From contig NZ_FOAZ01000008.1 in assembly GCF_900109465.1 (NCBI RefSeq), positions 248,001 to 312,000 on the forward strand: 64,000 bases of DNA. The letters run 5' to 3'. Shown one piece after another: positions 45,329 to 52,106 of the stretch (positions are counted from its first letter, which is position 1; every line of letters begins with the position of its first letter). The notes under the pieces were generated by a model. That model did no database searches, was not told the origin of the DNA, and saw only the letters and a program-made list of their open reading frames with translations. Position numbers and translations under genes: made by a program. Source of the DNA: Streptacidiphilus jiangxiensis (GTDB lineage: Bacteria > Actinomycetota > Actinomycetes > Streptomycetales > Streptomycetaceae).

Positions 45329-46018
45329 ATGAACAAGTCCCTCCGCGGAACGGCCGTCGCCCTGGCCGTCTGCGCGGCGCCGGTCCTGGCCGCGGTGAGC
45401 GCGACCAGCGCCCAGGCGGAGCCGCTCTCGCCGCAGCAGCAGGAGGCGCTGGAGCAGAGCGTCGGCCGGATGGACGTGCCCTTCGGCGTTCCCCTGGGCA
45501 CGTTGGTGCAGCACGTCACCGGGCACCACTCCGACAGCGGTCTGACGGGCAGCGTCCCCGCCATGCCGCTCCAGCCGCCGGTGCAGGGTCACGACCAGCA
45601 CTCCCTGATCCCGGACCCGCTGCTGCCCTCGCTCGGCTCCACTGACCGCACGCCGCAGTTGGGCCTGACCGCGCCCATGCCCTCCGCCGACGGCACCGTC
45701 CACGACGGCGGGACCCGGCTGGCCGTCCCGGCCGCGCCGCTCAAGGCCGTCAGCGCCGCGCTCGGCGTCGGTCACCCGGTGACGTACGAGGGGCGCTCGA
45801 TGCCGGCCCACACGCTGCCCTACGAGGCGCCGACGACCAACACGCAGCTGCCGCAGCTGGACCTGACCCGGCTCCAGCCGGAGGTCACCCCGCCGCAGCT
45901 GCAGGGCGCGCCCGGCGGACAGCTCTCGCTCGACCAGCGCACCCCGGACGCCAACCTCATCGCGCCGGTGCAGGACATGGTCGCCAGCGCCAAGGGCGCC
46001 CTCGGCGCCGCGGGGTAG
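45329..46018 (+). CDS. Secreted protein of unknown function in the rodlin/chaplin cluster
   Basis: The 229-residue product from ATG 45329 (AGAGGA 12 bases upstream) has a clear signal peptide (MNKSLRGTAVALAVCAAPVL, cleavage near AQA). The mature chain has low complexity and is rich in Pro, Leu, Gln and Thr. It contains repeated LPQLDLTRLQPE-type blocks and no Cys. No catalytic motif is seen and no family is recognised. It is divergent from the rodlin trio and may be a matrix or sheath component of aerial hyphae, which is inference from position. Confidence 0.7.
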   Translation: MNKSLRGTAVALAVCAAPVLAAVSATSAQAEPLSPQQQEALEQSVGRMDVPFGVPLGTLVQHVTGHHSDSGLTGSVPAMPLQPPVQGHDQHSLIPDPLLPSLGSTDRTPQLGLTAPMPSADGTVHDGGTRLAVPAAPLKAVSAALGVGHPVTYEGRSMPAHTLPYEAPTTNTQLPQLDLTRLQPEVTPPQLQGAPGGQLSLDQRTPDANLIAPVQDMVASAKGALGAAG

Positions 46019-46027
46019 GGACAAAAA

Positions 46028-46071
46028 TCCGCCGGTCCTGCCGAAGGAGGAGTCGAGGCAGGACCGGCGGA
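46028..46071. terminator. Hairpin between two convergent secreted-protein genes
   Basis: TCCGCCGGTCCTGCC at 46028-46042 pairs perfectly with GGCAGGACCGGCGGA at 46057-46071 around a 14-base loop. AAAAA precedes it on the plus strand, so a U-tract would follow in the minus-strand transcript. It separates convergent genes ending at 46018 and 46116. Confidence 0.82.
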
Positions 46072-46115
46072 GGCTTGTGCGGCTGGAGGTCTGTGCGGCT
46101 GGAGGTCTGTGCGGC

Positions 46116-46499
46116 TCAGCCCGGGAGCAGGCCTGCGGCGGCGCCGCCGATGACCGGCAGGCTGCCGAGGCCGCCGCCGTTGCTGAGGCCGGAGGTGACC
46201 GGTGCCGTCGAGACCGGCGCGCCGTGGTCGGGCTTGAGGGCGACGCCGTTGTTCAGCGGGTCGGCCGCGGAGTTGGCGAGCGGGTCGAGGCGGAAGTCCT
46301 TCGCGGGGCGCACCACGCTCGGCACGGCGCCGGTCAGCCCGGCGAGGGCGGGGCCGGCGGCGATCGGCTGGAGCGCCGCGTTCGGCTGCGCGCCGCTGGT
46401 CGTCGCGGCGGTGCCGGCCGCGGAGGCGGGCGTCGCGGCGACGAGGCCGGCGACGGACAGGACGAGGGTGCCGAGGGCCGCTGCCCGGGACGTGTTCAT
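46116..46499 (-). CDS. Small secreted protein of unknown function in the chaplin cluster
   Basis: The 127-residue product has a signal peptide (MNTSRAAALGTLVLSVAGLV, cleavage near ASA). A short mature chain rich in Ala, Gly, Pro and Leu follows (NSAADPLNNGVALKPDHGAP). It has no Cys and no chaplin domain. I do not recognise a family. It lies just downstream of the first chaplin on the same strand, so coexpression during aerial growth is plausible. Confidence 0.62.
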   Translation of the reverse strand: MNTSRAAALGTLVLSVAGLVAATPASAAGTAATTSGAQPNAALQPIAAGPALAGLTGAVPSVVRPAKDFRLDPLANSAADPLNNGVALKPDHGAPVSTAPVTSGLSNGGGLGSLPVIGGAAAGLLPG

Positions 46500-46632
46500 G
46501 GGTGGTGGTCTCGATCCAGTCGGGGCGCTGCAAGTCGAGGCGAGGTGGTCGGGGGCGCGCCACAGCCCCCCGCGCGCTCAGGGCACGGGGGACGGCGACG
46601 CGCCGCCTGCTGGGTGAGGGGCAGCAGGACGG

Positions 46633-46881
46633 TCAGCAGGGCACGTTCTCGCACTTGTTGCCGAACGCCGGGTTGAGGGCGCCGATCACGTTGACGGAGT
46701 TGCCACAGAGGTTGACCGGGATGTGCACCGGGACCTGGATCAGGTTGCCGGAGATGAAGCCGGGCGAGTTGGCCGCGGTGCCGTTCGCGGTGGAGTCCGC
46801 GGAGGCGGCGCCCGCGGCGCCCAGCAGCAGACCGGCGGAGGCGGCTGCGGAGACCGCGGCGATGGTCTTGACCTTGGACAC
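46633..46881 (-). CDS. Short chaplin 1
   Basis: Chaplins are secreted amyloid-forming surfactants that coat aerial hyphae. The 82-residue product from GTG 46881 (AGGAG upstream) has a signal peptide ending SADS. One chaplin domain follows: ANSPGFISGNLIQVPVHIPV, then NLCGNSVNVIGALNPAFGNKC. The conserved Cys pair is present, and an extra C-terminal Cys (ENVPC) is unusual. It lacks a sortase signal, so it belongs to the short ChpD-H class. Confidence 0.92.
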   Translation of the reverse strand: MSKVKTIAAVSAAASAGLLLGAAGAASADSTANGTAANSPGFISGNLIQVPVHIPVNLCGNSVNVIGALNPAFGNKCENVPC

Positions 46882-46949
46882 GATCAAACTCCTGTCTGGA
46901 ATACCGGAACGCCGAAAAGGGGTGGAGGGGAGCCCGAGCGGGCTCCGGC

Positions 46950-47189
46950 TCACTTGTTGACGCAGTGGTTGCCGAACGCCGGGTTCAGGGCGCCGATCAC
47001 GTTGACGGAGAGGCCGCAGGCGTTGACCGGGACGTGGACCGGGACCTGGATCTCGTTGCCGCTGATCGCGCCGGGGGAGTTGGCGGCGGTGCCGTTCGCG
47101 GACGAGTCGGCGGCGGCGATGCCCGCGCCGGCGACGGAGACGGCAGCGGCGGCGGCGCCGAGGGCGGCGGCCTTGAGGACCTTGCTCAT
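46950..47189 (-). CDS. Short chaplin 2
   Basis: The 79-residue product from ATG 47189 has a signal peptide (MSKVLKAAALGAAAAAVSVA) ending near AAADS. A single chaplin domain follows with both Cys (NACGLSVNVIGALNPAFGNHC) and terminal VNK. The motif SGNEIQVPVHVPVN is typical. A hairpin at 47231-47259 lies upstream, closing the previous gene, so this gene probably has its own promoter in the short gap. Confidence 0.92.
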   Translation of the reverse strand: MSKVLKAAALGAAAAAVSVAGAGIAAADSSANGTAANSPGAISGNEIQVPVHVPVNACGLSVNVIGALNPAFGNHCVNK

Positions 47190-47230
47190 GATGCGGATTC
47201 CTTCGGGATGAAAGTGGGTGCTTCGACGAA

Positions 47231-47259
47231 GGGCCCGGCCGCGGTGCGCGGCCGGGCCC
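47231..47259 (-). terminator. Hairpin between chaplins 3 and 2
   Basis: GGGCCCGGCCGC at 47231-47242 pairs perfectly with GCGGCCGGGCCC at 47248-47259 around GGTGC. It lies 20 bases after the chaplin 3 stop on the same strand and should end that transcript. Confidence 0.72.
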
Positions 47260-47278
47260 CACTGCTGCGAGGGGAGGA

Positions 47279-47521
47279 TCAGCCCTCGTTGACGCAGTGG
47301 TTGCCGAACGCGGGGTTCAGCAGGGCGATCACGTTGACGGTGTTGCCGCAGACGTTGACCGGGACGTGGACCGGAACCTGGATCAGGTTGCCGGACAGGA
47401 AGCCCGGGGAGTTGGCGGCGGTGCCCTGCGCGGTGGAGCTGGCGGCGGCGACGCCGCCACCGGCGGCGAGCAGACCGGCGGCGGCCACGGTGACCAGGAG
47501 GCCACGCTTGGTGTTCAGCAT
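47279..47521 (-). CDS. Short chaplin 3
   Basis: The 80-residue product has a signal peptide (MLNTKRGLLVTVAAAGLLAA) and a chaplin domain with both Cys (NVCGNTVNVIALLNPAFGNHC), ending VNEG. It resembles ChpH-type short chaplins, which are secreted and assemble through beta-sheet stacking. It is divergent from the Cys-less chaplin, with 336 bases between start codons. Confidence 0.92.
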   Translation of the reverse strand: MLNTKRGLLVTVAAAGLLAAGGGVAAASSTAQGTAANSPGFLSGNLIQVPVHVPVNVCGNTVNVIALLNPAFGNHCVNEG

Positions 47522-47857
47522 GGGAGTGTCCTCTCTCGTGAGAATCGGTGGATCGAAGATCTCGGGATCGGCGGACCGGACCGGCCTCGCACGCTCCTTC
47601 CCGGAGCGGCGGCCGTTGGCCCGCCGTGTTCATCCGGACTTTCCAACGACCCGTCGTCCGCCAGGACATGGGTCAACTTCAGCTCCACTCGAATGGGCGC
47701 ATGTTCGGGCGAATCCACCGACCGGGTGAATGTCGAAAGGGGCAAGTGACGGCCGGGAAATGGCCTCGTTGGGCGTGTTGCCTGCGGTTCGGTAATCGCG
47801 GGCCCCACGGCCGGCCCGTCCGGCGGTGCGGTCCATTCGTGTGAGGAAACGAGAGTC
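47522..47857. promoter_or_regulatory. Divergent chaplin promoter region (336 bases)
   Basis: This gap holds the promoters of chaplin 3 (minus) and the ChpE-like gene (plus). A candidate plus-strand BldN promoter is AGTGAC at 47745-47750 and CGTTGG at 47767-47772 with 16-base spacing, giving a leader of about 80 bases. The spacing fits rsbN, but the -35 has two mismatches. A minus-strand CGTTGG lies at 47648-47643 without a good -35. No coding region is supported here. Confidence 0.4.
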
Positions 47858-48103
47858 ATGACGAACGTCCTGAAGGGCGCCCTGGTCGCGTCCGCCGCTG
47901 TCGGTGCTGTCGTCGCCGCCGGTACCGGTGCCGCCTTCGCCAGCTCCCACGCCTGCGGCGACGCCTCCAACTCCCCGGGTGCGGTCAGCGGCAACGAGGC
48001 GCAGGTCCCGGTCCACGTCCCGGTCAACGTGGTGGGCGACTCCGTGAACGTGATCGGCCTGCTGAACCCGGCCTTCGGCAACCACGGTGCCAACGTCGGC
48101 TGA
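47858..48103 (+). CDS. ChpE-like short chaplin lacking the conserved Cys pair
   Basis: The 81-residue product has a signal peptide (MTNVLKGALVASAAVGAVVA, cleavage near AFASS). Its chaplin domain has Val and Gly in place of the two Cys (NVVGDSVNVIGLLNPAFGNHG), as in S. coelicolor ChpE. A single Cys occurs before the domain (SHACGDASNSPG). ChpE is essential with ChpH for the minimal chaplin set. It is the only plus-strand chaplin here. A terminator follows at 48121-48155. Confidence 0.9.
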   Translation: MTNVLKGALVASAAVGAVVAAGTGAAFASSHACGDASNSPGAVSGNEAQVPVHVPVNVVGDSVNVIGLLNPAFGNHGANVG

Positions 48104-48120
48104 TTCGGCCGCGCACACGG

Positions 48121-48155
48121 ATCGGCCCTGCTCCATGCTCGGGAGCAGGGCCGAT
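48121..48155 (+). terminator. Hairpin after the ChpE-like gene
   Basis: ATCGGCCCTGCTCC at 48121-48134 pairs with GGAGCAGGGCCGAT at 48142-48155 around a 7-base loop, followed by TCGTATTAT. The 14-base perfect stem lies 18 bases after the stop. Confidence 0.85.
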
Positions 48156-48226
48156 TCGTATTATCGGGGGTGACGACGCGTCAGGCCGAGCGCGCGTCGC
48201 GCCCTTCGCGGGGGAGGGGGCTGCCG

Positions 48227-48568
48227 TCAATCGCAGTCCTGGTCCTGGTCGGGCGCCGCCATGTCGTCATCGTCGTGGTGCCACCAGTGGTGGTGCCAGG
48301 CCATCGTGTGGCCTCCGTCGCCGACCTCCTCGCCGTTGCTGCACCGGTTGCCGAAGGCCGGGTTCAGTGCGCCGACGACGTTGACGGTGTTGCCGCAGAG
48401 GTTGATGTCGGCGTCCACCGGCACCTGGATCAGGTTGCCCGAGAGGAAGCCCGGCGAGTTGGAGACGGAACCGACGGCGTTCGCGTCGGCACTCGCCATC
48501 CCGCAGGCGGCGAGCACCAGGCCCGCCGCGAGGACCCCGGCGGCTGCCAGCCGAGAGGGCATGCGCAT
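48227..48568 (-). CDS. Atypical chaplin with lipobox and His/Asp-rich tail
   Basis: The 113-residue product starts at ATG 48568 (AAGGAG upstream). Its signal sequence includes LVLAACG, a plausible lipobox with Cys22, and also a normal SADA cleavage site. The chaplin domain is intact (NSPGFLSGNLIQVPV, NLCGNTVNVVGALNPAFGNRC), although VDADINL replaces the usual VHVPVNV. About 40 residues follow, which short chaplins lack, including HHHWWHHDDDD and a terminal DQDQDCD. The tail could bind metal or a charged surface. Function is unknown; the domain assignment is secure. Confidence 0.88.
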   Translation of the reverse strand: MRMPSRLAAAGVLAAGLVLAACGMASADANAVGSVSNSPGFLSGNLIQVPVDADINLCGNTVNVVGALNPAFGNRCSNGEEVGDGGHTMAWHHHWWHHDDDDMAAPDQDQDCD

Positions 48569-48776
48569 GCTTGCTCCTTTTGCTGTGGTCGGGGGCGCCG
48601 GACCTGCTCGCGCTCCGGTCGCCCTACGTGTTCACAGCTTCACTGTGCGCTTATATTCCAGCCGCTCCCGGGCGGCGCGACGCCAAGTCGCCCGTCCGGA
48701 CGCGTACCGGACGCGTAGTGGACGCGGGTTGGACGCGTACCCCCGGGCGCGGGGAGGCGGGGGGCCGGTGGCGATA

Positions 48777-49298
48777 ATGCCTTCCATGCGTCACCGTTCC
48801 CGCGCCGCGATCGCGCTTCCCGTCCTGGCCCTGTCCGCCGCGCTCGCGCTGTCCGGCTGCTCCAGTGGCGGGGTGCAGCGGGAGCTGCCGGGGGCGGCGC
48901 AGTCCTCGTCCTCGACCGGCGCCGACGGCACCGACTTCTCGGTGACCAGCCGCAATGTCGATCTGAAGATCATCAAGGCCGCGGTCCACCTCGGTGCCTC
49001 GGGTGGTGCGCAGCTGGAGATGGGGGTCACCAACGCCGGGCCGGTGACCGAGCACCTCGCGGTCGTCGCGGTGGAGGGCAAGCGGGCCACTCTCCAGGGG
49101 GCGCCCGCGACCAACCCGCTGTCGGTCGCCGGCGTGCTGATCGCCTCGGGTTCGACCGCCTCGTTCGGCGCCGCGAACGGTCCGAGGGTGGTGCTGACGA
49201 ACGGTGCCGCCCTGAAGGTGGGCGGCACCGTCCCGGTGATGCTGCAGTTCGGCGTCGCGGGGATGGTCAGGATCGACGTCCCCGTCCTGGCCGACTGA
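48777..49298 (+). CDS. Predicted lipoprotein, function unknown
   Basis: The 173-residue product from ATG 48777 (or 48786) has a lipoprotein signal ending LALSGCSSGG. The mature domain is beta-rich and begins FSVTSRNVDLKIIKAAVHLG. It resembles actinobacterial lipoproteins distantly related to PCuAC-type copper chaperones, but the Met/His copper ligands are not visible. It is probably an envelope protein. It converges with the chitinase gene, with 9 bases between stops. Confidence 0.72.
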   Translation: MPSMRHRSRAAIALPVLALSAALALSGCSSGGVQRELPGAAQSSSSTGADGTDFSVTSRNVDLKIIKAAVHLGASGGAQLEMGVTNAGPVTEHLAVVAVEGKRATLQGAPATNPLSVAGVLIASGSTASFGAANGPRVVLTNGAALKVGGTVPVMLQFGVAGMVRIDVPVLAD

Positions 49299-49307
49299 TC
49301 GCGCGGG

Positions 49308-51050
49308 TCAGGCGACGCTGAAGTCGTCCGCGTAGACGTTGCCCTGGCCGTACCAGCCGTGCACGTACACGGTGACCGTGCCGCTGCTGCCGGTGGTGAA
49401 GTGCACCGTCAGTTGGTTCCAGCTGGTGCCGCTCGACCAGATGCTGGCCGTCGCGCCGCCGCTCACGCCGATGTAGGCGTACGGGCCCTGGACCCAGCCG
49501 GTCAGCGTGTAGGCGTGGTTGGGCTGGAGCGTGACGGTCTGGTCGCACTCACCGGTCGCGGACGAGCTCGGCACCACGGCGAGCGCGTGGCTGCCGCTGT
49601 GGACCGGGGTGGACACGACGGAGCTGCCGGACTGGCAGGTCCACGGGCTCAGGCTGCCGGTCTCGAAGCCGCCGTTGACCAGGCTGCCGCCCCCGCCCCC
49701 GCCGCCCGTGCCGGTGACGGTGAGCGAGTAGGTGGCGCTGTGGCTGCCGGAGGCCGCCGTACCGGTGACGGTGATCGGGTAGGTCCCGGCGGCGACGGAG
49801 GAGCCGACGGTCGCGGTGAGCGTGCTGGAGCCGCCGGCGGTGACCGAGGCCGGGCTGAGGGCGAGGCTGACGCCGGACGGCGCGCCGCTCGCACTCAGGG
49901 CGACCGACTGCGCGCTGCCGGAGGTCACGGCCGTGGAGACGGTGGCCGTCGCCGAGGCGCCCTGGGCCACGGAGGCCGAGGCGGGGCTGAGGCTCAGCGA
50001 GAAGTCGTTCTGGGTCTGCCCGCCGCCACCGCTGGTGAACGGCTCCATGGCGTGGCTGAAGTCCCAGGTGTTCTGGCTGATGCCGGAGCAGGTGTCGGAG
50101 CCGCCGGTGCCGGGGCAGCCGCCGTTGTCGCGCTCCAGCGCCCAGAACGAGAGCTCGGCCACGCCCTTGCCGGTGGCCCAGCTCTCGACGTTGGCGGCGT
50201 CGGCCACGGTGGTGGTCTCGGCGGCGCCGTAGTCGTCGATGCCCGGCATCATCGTGATGCCGACCATGTTCCACAGCTGCGCGGCCGTCTTGGACGGGTA
50301 GAGCGAGGCGAGCTGGCCCTCCAGGCCGGTGGCCGCGTTCTCCGCGTCGGTGCCCATCTCGTGGGTGGCGCCGTCGTAGTAGTCGAAGGTCATGATGTTG
50401 ACCACGTCGACGCGGGCGTTGTTGGTCACCGCGTTCTTCAGCACCGCCAGCCCGCTGGAGGCGAGGCCGCTCGTGGTCGTCGGCAGCGTGTAGGAGAACT
50501 GCACGGTGCGGCCGTTGGCCGCGGCCCAGCTCTCCACCTGTGCGATCGCCTTGTTGCGGCGGTCGATCCCGGCGGTGTTCGTCAGCGAGTTGTCCTCGGT
50601 GTCGAGGTCGATCCGGGTCACGTTGTAGGTGGTGATCACCGACTCGTACGCCGCGGCGATGGAGTTCACGTTGGTGCAGCTGTCGGCGATCTCGGTGCCG
50701 CCGTTGTCGGCGGTGTAGCCGCCGAAGGACGGGACGACGTCGCCGCCGCCCGCCTGGATCGAGGAGATCGAGCTGCCGAACGTGGCGGAGCTGATCGGCT
50801 GACTGGTGGAGCCGTTCCAGTAGGCGGTGCACGAGCCCTTGGTGGCGGCTTGCAGGAAGGCCATGCTCAGGTACTTGTTGCCCGAGGCGGACGCGAGCGT
50901 CGCCGGGTCGTCGCTGCTGTACGCCTCGAAGTAGGGCGAGAAGACGTGGGCGGGGAGCGCGGTGCCTGCCGCGTGTGCCGTGGGGGCGGCGAAGACGGCC
51001 AGGCCCGCGCCGAGCAGCGCGGTACTGAGCAGGGCACGGACTGATCTCAT
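49308..51050 (-). CDS. Secreted GH18 chitinase with C-terminal carbohydrate-binding domain
   Basis: The 580-residue exported enzyme starts at ATG 51050 with GGGAG upstream, and its signal peptide ends near AHAAG. The GH18 catalytic DxDxE appears in RIDLDTEDN. The barrel strand [12 protein letters not shown] and [12 protein letters not shown] are also typical. An Ig-like module follows ([17 protein letters not shown]). A CBM of CenC type closes the protein ([16 protein letters not shown]). It should hydrolyse chitin outside the cell. A DasR-type site in its promoter supports chitin-linked control. Confidence 0.88.
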   Translation of the reverse strand: MRSVRALLSTALLGAGLAVFAAPTAHAAGTALPAHVFSPYFEAYSSDDPATLASASGNKYLSMAFLQAATKGSCTAYWNGSTSQPISSATFGSSISSIQAGGGDVVPSFGGYTADNGGTEIADSCTNVNSIAAAYESVITTYNVTRIDLDTEDNSLTNTAGIDRRNKAIAQVESWAAANGRTVQFSYTLPTTTSGLASSGLAVLKNAVTNNARVDVVNIMTFDYYDGATHEMGTDAENAATGLEGQLASLYPSKTAAQLWNMVGITMMPGIDDYGAAETTTVADAANVESWATGKGVAELSFWALERDNGGCPGTGGSDTCSGISQNTWDFSHAMEPFTSGGGGQTQNDFSLSLSPASASVAQGASATATVSTAVTSGSAQSVALSASGAPSGVSLALSPASVTAGGSSTLTATVGSSVAAGTYPITVTGTAASGSHSATYSLTVTGTGGGGGGGSLVNGGFETGSLSPWTCQSGSSVVSTPVHSGSHALAVVPSSSATGECDQTVTLQPNHAYTLTGWVQGPYAYIGVSGGATASIWSSGTSWNQLTVHFTTGSSGTVTVYVHGWYGQGNVYADDFSVA

Positions 51051-51102
51051 GCAGGACTCCCGTGGGGTGGAGTGGTGCGTGAAACGTGTCTGGACCCCGC
51101 CA

Positions 51103-51131
51103 ATGATTGGTCTGGACCATATAACTGTCAA
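51103..51131 (-). promoter_or_regulatory. Chitinase promoter
   Basis: On the minus strand TTGACA (51131-51126) is followed 17 bases later by AATCAT (51108-51103), a weak -10. The leader to ATG 51050 would be about 45 bases. The spacer contains the DasR-type palindrome, so a bound repressor would block RNA polymerase. Confidence 0.5.
51108..51119. promoter_or_regulatory. dre (DasR-responsive) site
   Basis: TGGTCTGGACCA differs at one central base from the DasR core TGGTCTAGACCA found upstream of Streptomyces chitinase genes. A weaker second copy, GTGTCTGGACCCC, lies at about 51086-51098, recalling the direct repeats of known chitinase promoters. DasR releases such sites when glucosamine-6-phosphate accumulates. 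Confidence 0.75.
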
Positions 51132-51132
51132 G

Positions 51133-51144
51133 ACTGTTAACAGT
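51133..51144. promoter_or_regulatory. ACTGTTAACAGT palindrome upstream of the chitinase
   Basis: A perfect 12-base palindrome lies just upstream of the chitinase -35, with related AACTGT immediately on its left. It is AT-rich against a GC-rich background. Its position suits an activator site, but I cannot name the protein. Confidence 0.4.
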
Positions 51145-51237
51145 TAAGAGTGTTGCCAATTGCTGTGACCTGCCGCGCCCCGCTCACCCGTCGCCGCTTG
51201 ACCCTGACACAGTGGGAGACCTGTCACTGGAGGAGTC

Positions 51238-52062
51238 ATGTTCACCATCGGAGACTTCGCCCGCCTGGGCCAGGTGTCGATCCGCATGCTGCGGCACTAC
51301 GACACACTGGGCCTGCTGCGCCCTGCCCGCGTCGACCCGTGGACCGGCTACCGGTACTACGAGGCCGCCCAGCTGTCCCGACTCAACCGCGTCATCGCCC
51401 TCAAGGACCTCGGCTTCAGCCTCGAACAGGTCGGCGAGGTCCTGGACGCGAAGGTCGGGACGGAGGAGCTGCGCGGCATGCTGCGCCTGCGGCAGGCCGA
51501 GCTGGCCGAGTCCGTCGCCCTGGCGACGGCCCGCCTGGCCCAGGTCGAGACGAGGCTCCGGACCATCGAGAGGGAGGGGCTCATGCCCACCGACGAGGTC
51601 GTCCTCAAGTCCCTGGCCGCCGCGCGCGTGGCCGTCGCCACCGGCCTGGCCCGCAGCTTCGACCCGCGCCACATCGGCCCCGTGATCGGGCCGCTCTACC
51701 GCGCGCTGCACGAGCGGCTCGACACCCTCGGGGTGCCGGTGACCGGCCCCGACATCGCCTGGTACGAGCCCGAGGGCGACGGCGCCCTGGGCGAGGGCAT
51801 CACCGTCCACGCCGGCATCACCGTGTCGGTGGAGCCCGGTTCCGTCCCCGGCCTCGACGTGGTCGAGATCCCGGCCGTCGAGCGCGCGGCGACGATCGTC
51901 CACCACGGCTCGATGGACCGCGTCCTCGGCACGGTCCAGACCCTCGCCCGCTGGATCGAGACCTCCGGCGAGGAGGCCGACCGCCTCGGCCGCGAGCTGT
52001 ACCTCCAGTCCTGCGGCCCGCAGGAGGAGTGGGTGACCGAGATCCAGTGGCCGCTGCGGTAG
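51238..52062 (+). CDS. MerR-family regulator with GyrI-like effector domain (BmrR type)
   Basis: The 274-residue product has an N-terminal MerR HTH (MFTIGDFARLGQVSIRMLRH, with YDTLGLLRPARVDPWTGYRYY) and a coiled-coil dimer helix. The C-terminal effector-binding domain is of GyrI/SOUL-like type. Such regulators bind hydrophobic drugs and twist promoters with long spacers. GGAGGAG precedes ATG 51238. A TTGACC at 51198-51203 upstream resembles a MerR -35, but the dyad following it is degenerate. It is divergent from the chitinase; no obvious target gene is coupled. Confidence 0.9.
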   Translation: MFTIGDFARLGQVSIRMLRHYDTLGLLRPARVDPWTGYRYYEAAQLSRLNRVIALKDLGFSLEQVGEVLDAKVGTEELRGMLRLRQAELAESVALATARLAQVETRLRTIEREGLMPTDEVVLKSLAAARVAVATGLARSFDPRHIGPVIGPLYRALHERLDTLGVPVTGPDIAWYEPEGDGALGEGITVHAGITVSVEPGSVPGLDVVEIPAVERAATIVHHGSMDRVLGTVQTLARWIETSGEEADRLGRELYLQSCGPQEEWVTEIQWPLR

Positions 52063-52088
52063 CCACCTCCCTGCGGTCAACGCACCTG

Positions 52089-52106
52089 GTGCCGTGGCCA
52101 CGGCAC
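52089..52106. terminator. Perfect palindrome between convergent genes
   Basis: GTGCCGTGGCCACGGCAC is a perfect 18-base palindrome between the MerR stop (52062) and the LMF-type gene. It touches that gene's stop codon (52106-52108). It can form a short hairpin on either strand; a terminator role is inferred. Confidence 0.45.

Noticed and set aside
43910-48568. CRISPR array or phage-like tandem repeats in the rodlin/chaplin region
   Set aside because: The similarity is between coding paralogs with conserved protein motifs; there are no short regular direct repeats.
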